In this document: piece by piece, positions 5,488 to 5,679 of the stretch
How the letters are laid out: the number at the start of each line of letters is the position of its first letter
How positions within the stretch are numbered: position 1 is the stretch's first letter
Assembly: GCA_002685335.1 (NCBI GenBank)
Contig: NYWY01000059.1
Location: forward strand, 1 to 5,679
DNA length: 5,679 bases
Source: Planctomycetaceae bacterium
GTDB lineage: Bacteria > Planctomycetota > Phycisphaerae > Phycisphaerales > SM1A02
Reading direction: 5' to 3'
Translations under genes and position numbers: made by a program
The notes under the pieces: model-generated
Databases searched by the model: none
What the model was told of the DNA's origin: nothing
The model's input: the letters and a program-made list of their open reading frames with translations, nothing else

Positions 5488-5679
5488 TCAGGCCGATCGC
5501 CTGCGACGGATCCCTGCCGCACCGGCGGCGAGGCCGATCAGCCCGACCGCGGTCGGGGCACCGGGAACCGCCGCCGCGCCGCTGGTGGTCTGGCCGGCGT
5601 TGATCGCGGTGTTCGTGTCGGACTCCCACGCATAACCATGAATGATGGCTTGGCTACCAGTCCAGGTGACGTCGATCCA
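5488..5679 (-). CDS. C-terminal part of an exported protein with PEP-CTERM-like sorting signal (5' end outside window)
   Basis: The last 63 residues of a larger protein are visible, open to the window edge. The first part, WIDVTWTGSQAIIHGYAWES, followed by DTNTAINAG, resembles the last beta strands of exported planctomycete proteins. The tail is a tripartite sorting signal: the short motif VPGAP (residues 38-42 of the fragment), a hydrophobic stretch TAVGLIGLAAGAAG (43-56), and the basic end IRRRRSA. PEP-CTERM signals of this kind direct exported proteins to exosortase-type processing and cell-surface or exopolysaccharide association; VPG-type motifs are the usual Phycisphaerae form. Stop codon TGA at 5490-5488. 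The function of the missing N-terminal part cannot be judged. Confidence 0.85.
   Translation of the reverse strand, partial: WIDVTWTGSQAIIHGYAWESDTNTAINAGQTTSGAAAVPGAPTAVGLIGLAAGAAGIRRRRSA

Overview
The window looks like a chromosomal piece of a GC-rich planctomycete, most probably of the Phycisphaerae. Two signatures support this. One is the C-terminal sorting signal of a PEP-CTERM-like protein at the right edge (VPGAP, hydrophobic stretch, then RRRR). The other is a large secreted protein with paired dockerin-like repeats ending in 'LLGGWG' and 'LLVAWG', two Cys-rich GACC modules and a 'NDIWFTY...CNDD...YIIRVGG' domain, a combination typical of Phycisphaerae exported proteins. The assignment rests on recalled family patterns, not on a search.

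Layout, left to right. Positions 50-91 hold, on the minus strand, the 3' half of a tRNA-Gly(CCC) without its 5' half, as left at attachment sites of integrated elements. The gene-poor stretch up to 410 also holds one copy of a 64-nt repeat (127-190). A secreted multidomain protein runs from 411 to 2474 (+) behind a strong ribosome binding site. The 304-nt gap after it holds the second repeat copy (2587-2650) and a hairpin (2682-2706) that fits termination of the minus-strand gene. Next come a minus-strand alkaline-phosphatase-superfamily-like protein that seems to have lost its catalytic residues (2779-4077), a plus-strand degenerate tandem GNAT-like protein (4101-5015), and a minus-strand stand-alone acyl carrier protein (5020-5277). 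After a 210-nt spacer with a hairpin terminator, the window ends in the 3' part of a minus-strand PEP-CTERM-like gene (5488-5679).

How the parts may work together: the secreted protein and the PEP-CTERM protein belong to the cell-surface or export repertoire. The phosphatase-like, GNAT-like and carrier-protein genes are packed very tightly (23 and 4 nt between them) in alternating orientation. They may share an acyl-carrier-dependent modification pathway, but this is inference. The most noteworthy features are the tRNA half, the dispersed repeat bracketing the secreted gene (with a shared 16-codon frame in both copies), and two neighbouring proteins that both look like degenerate enzymes. No CRISPR array, rRNA, transposase or integrase is visible.
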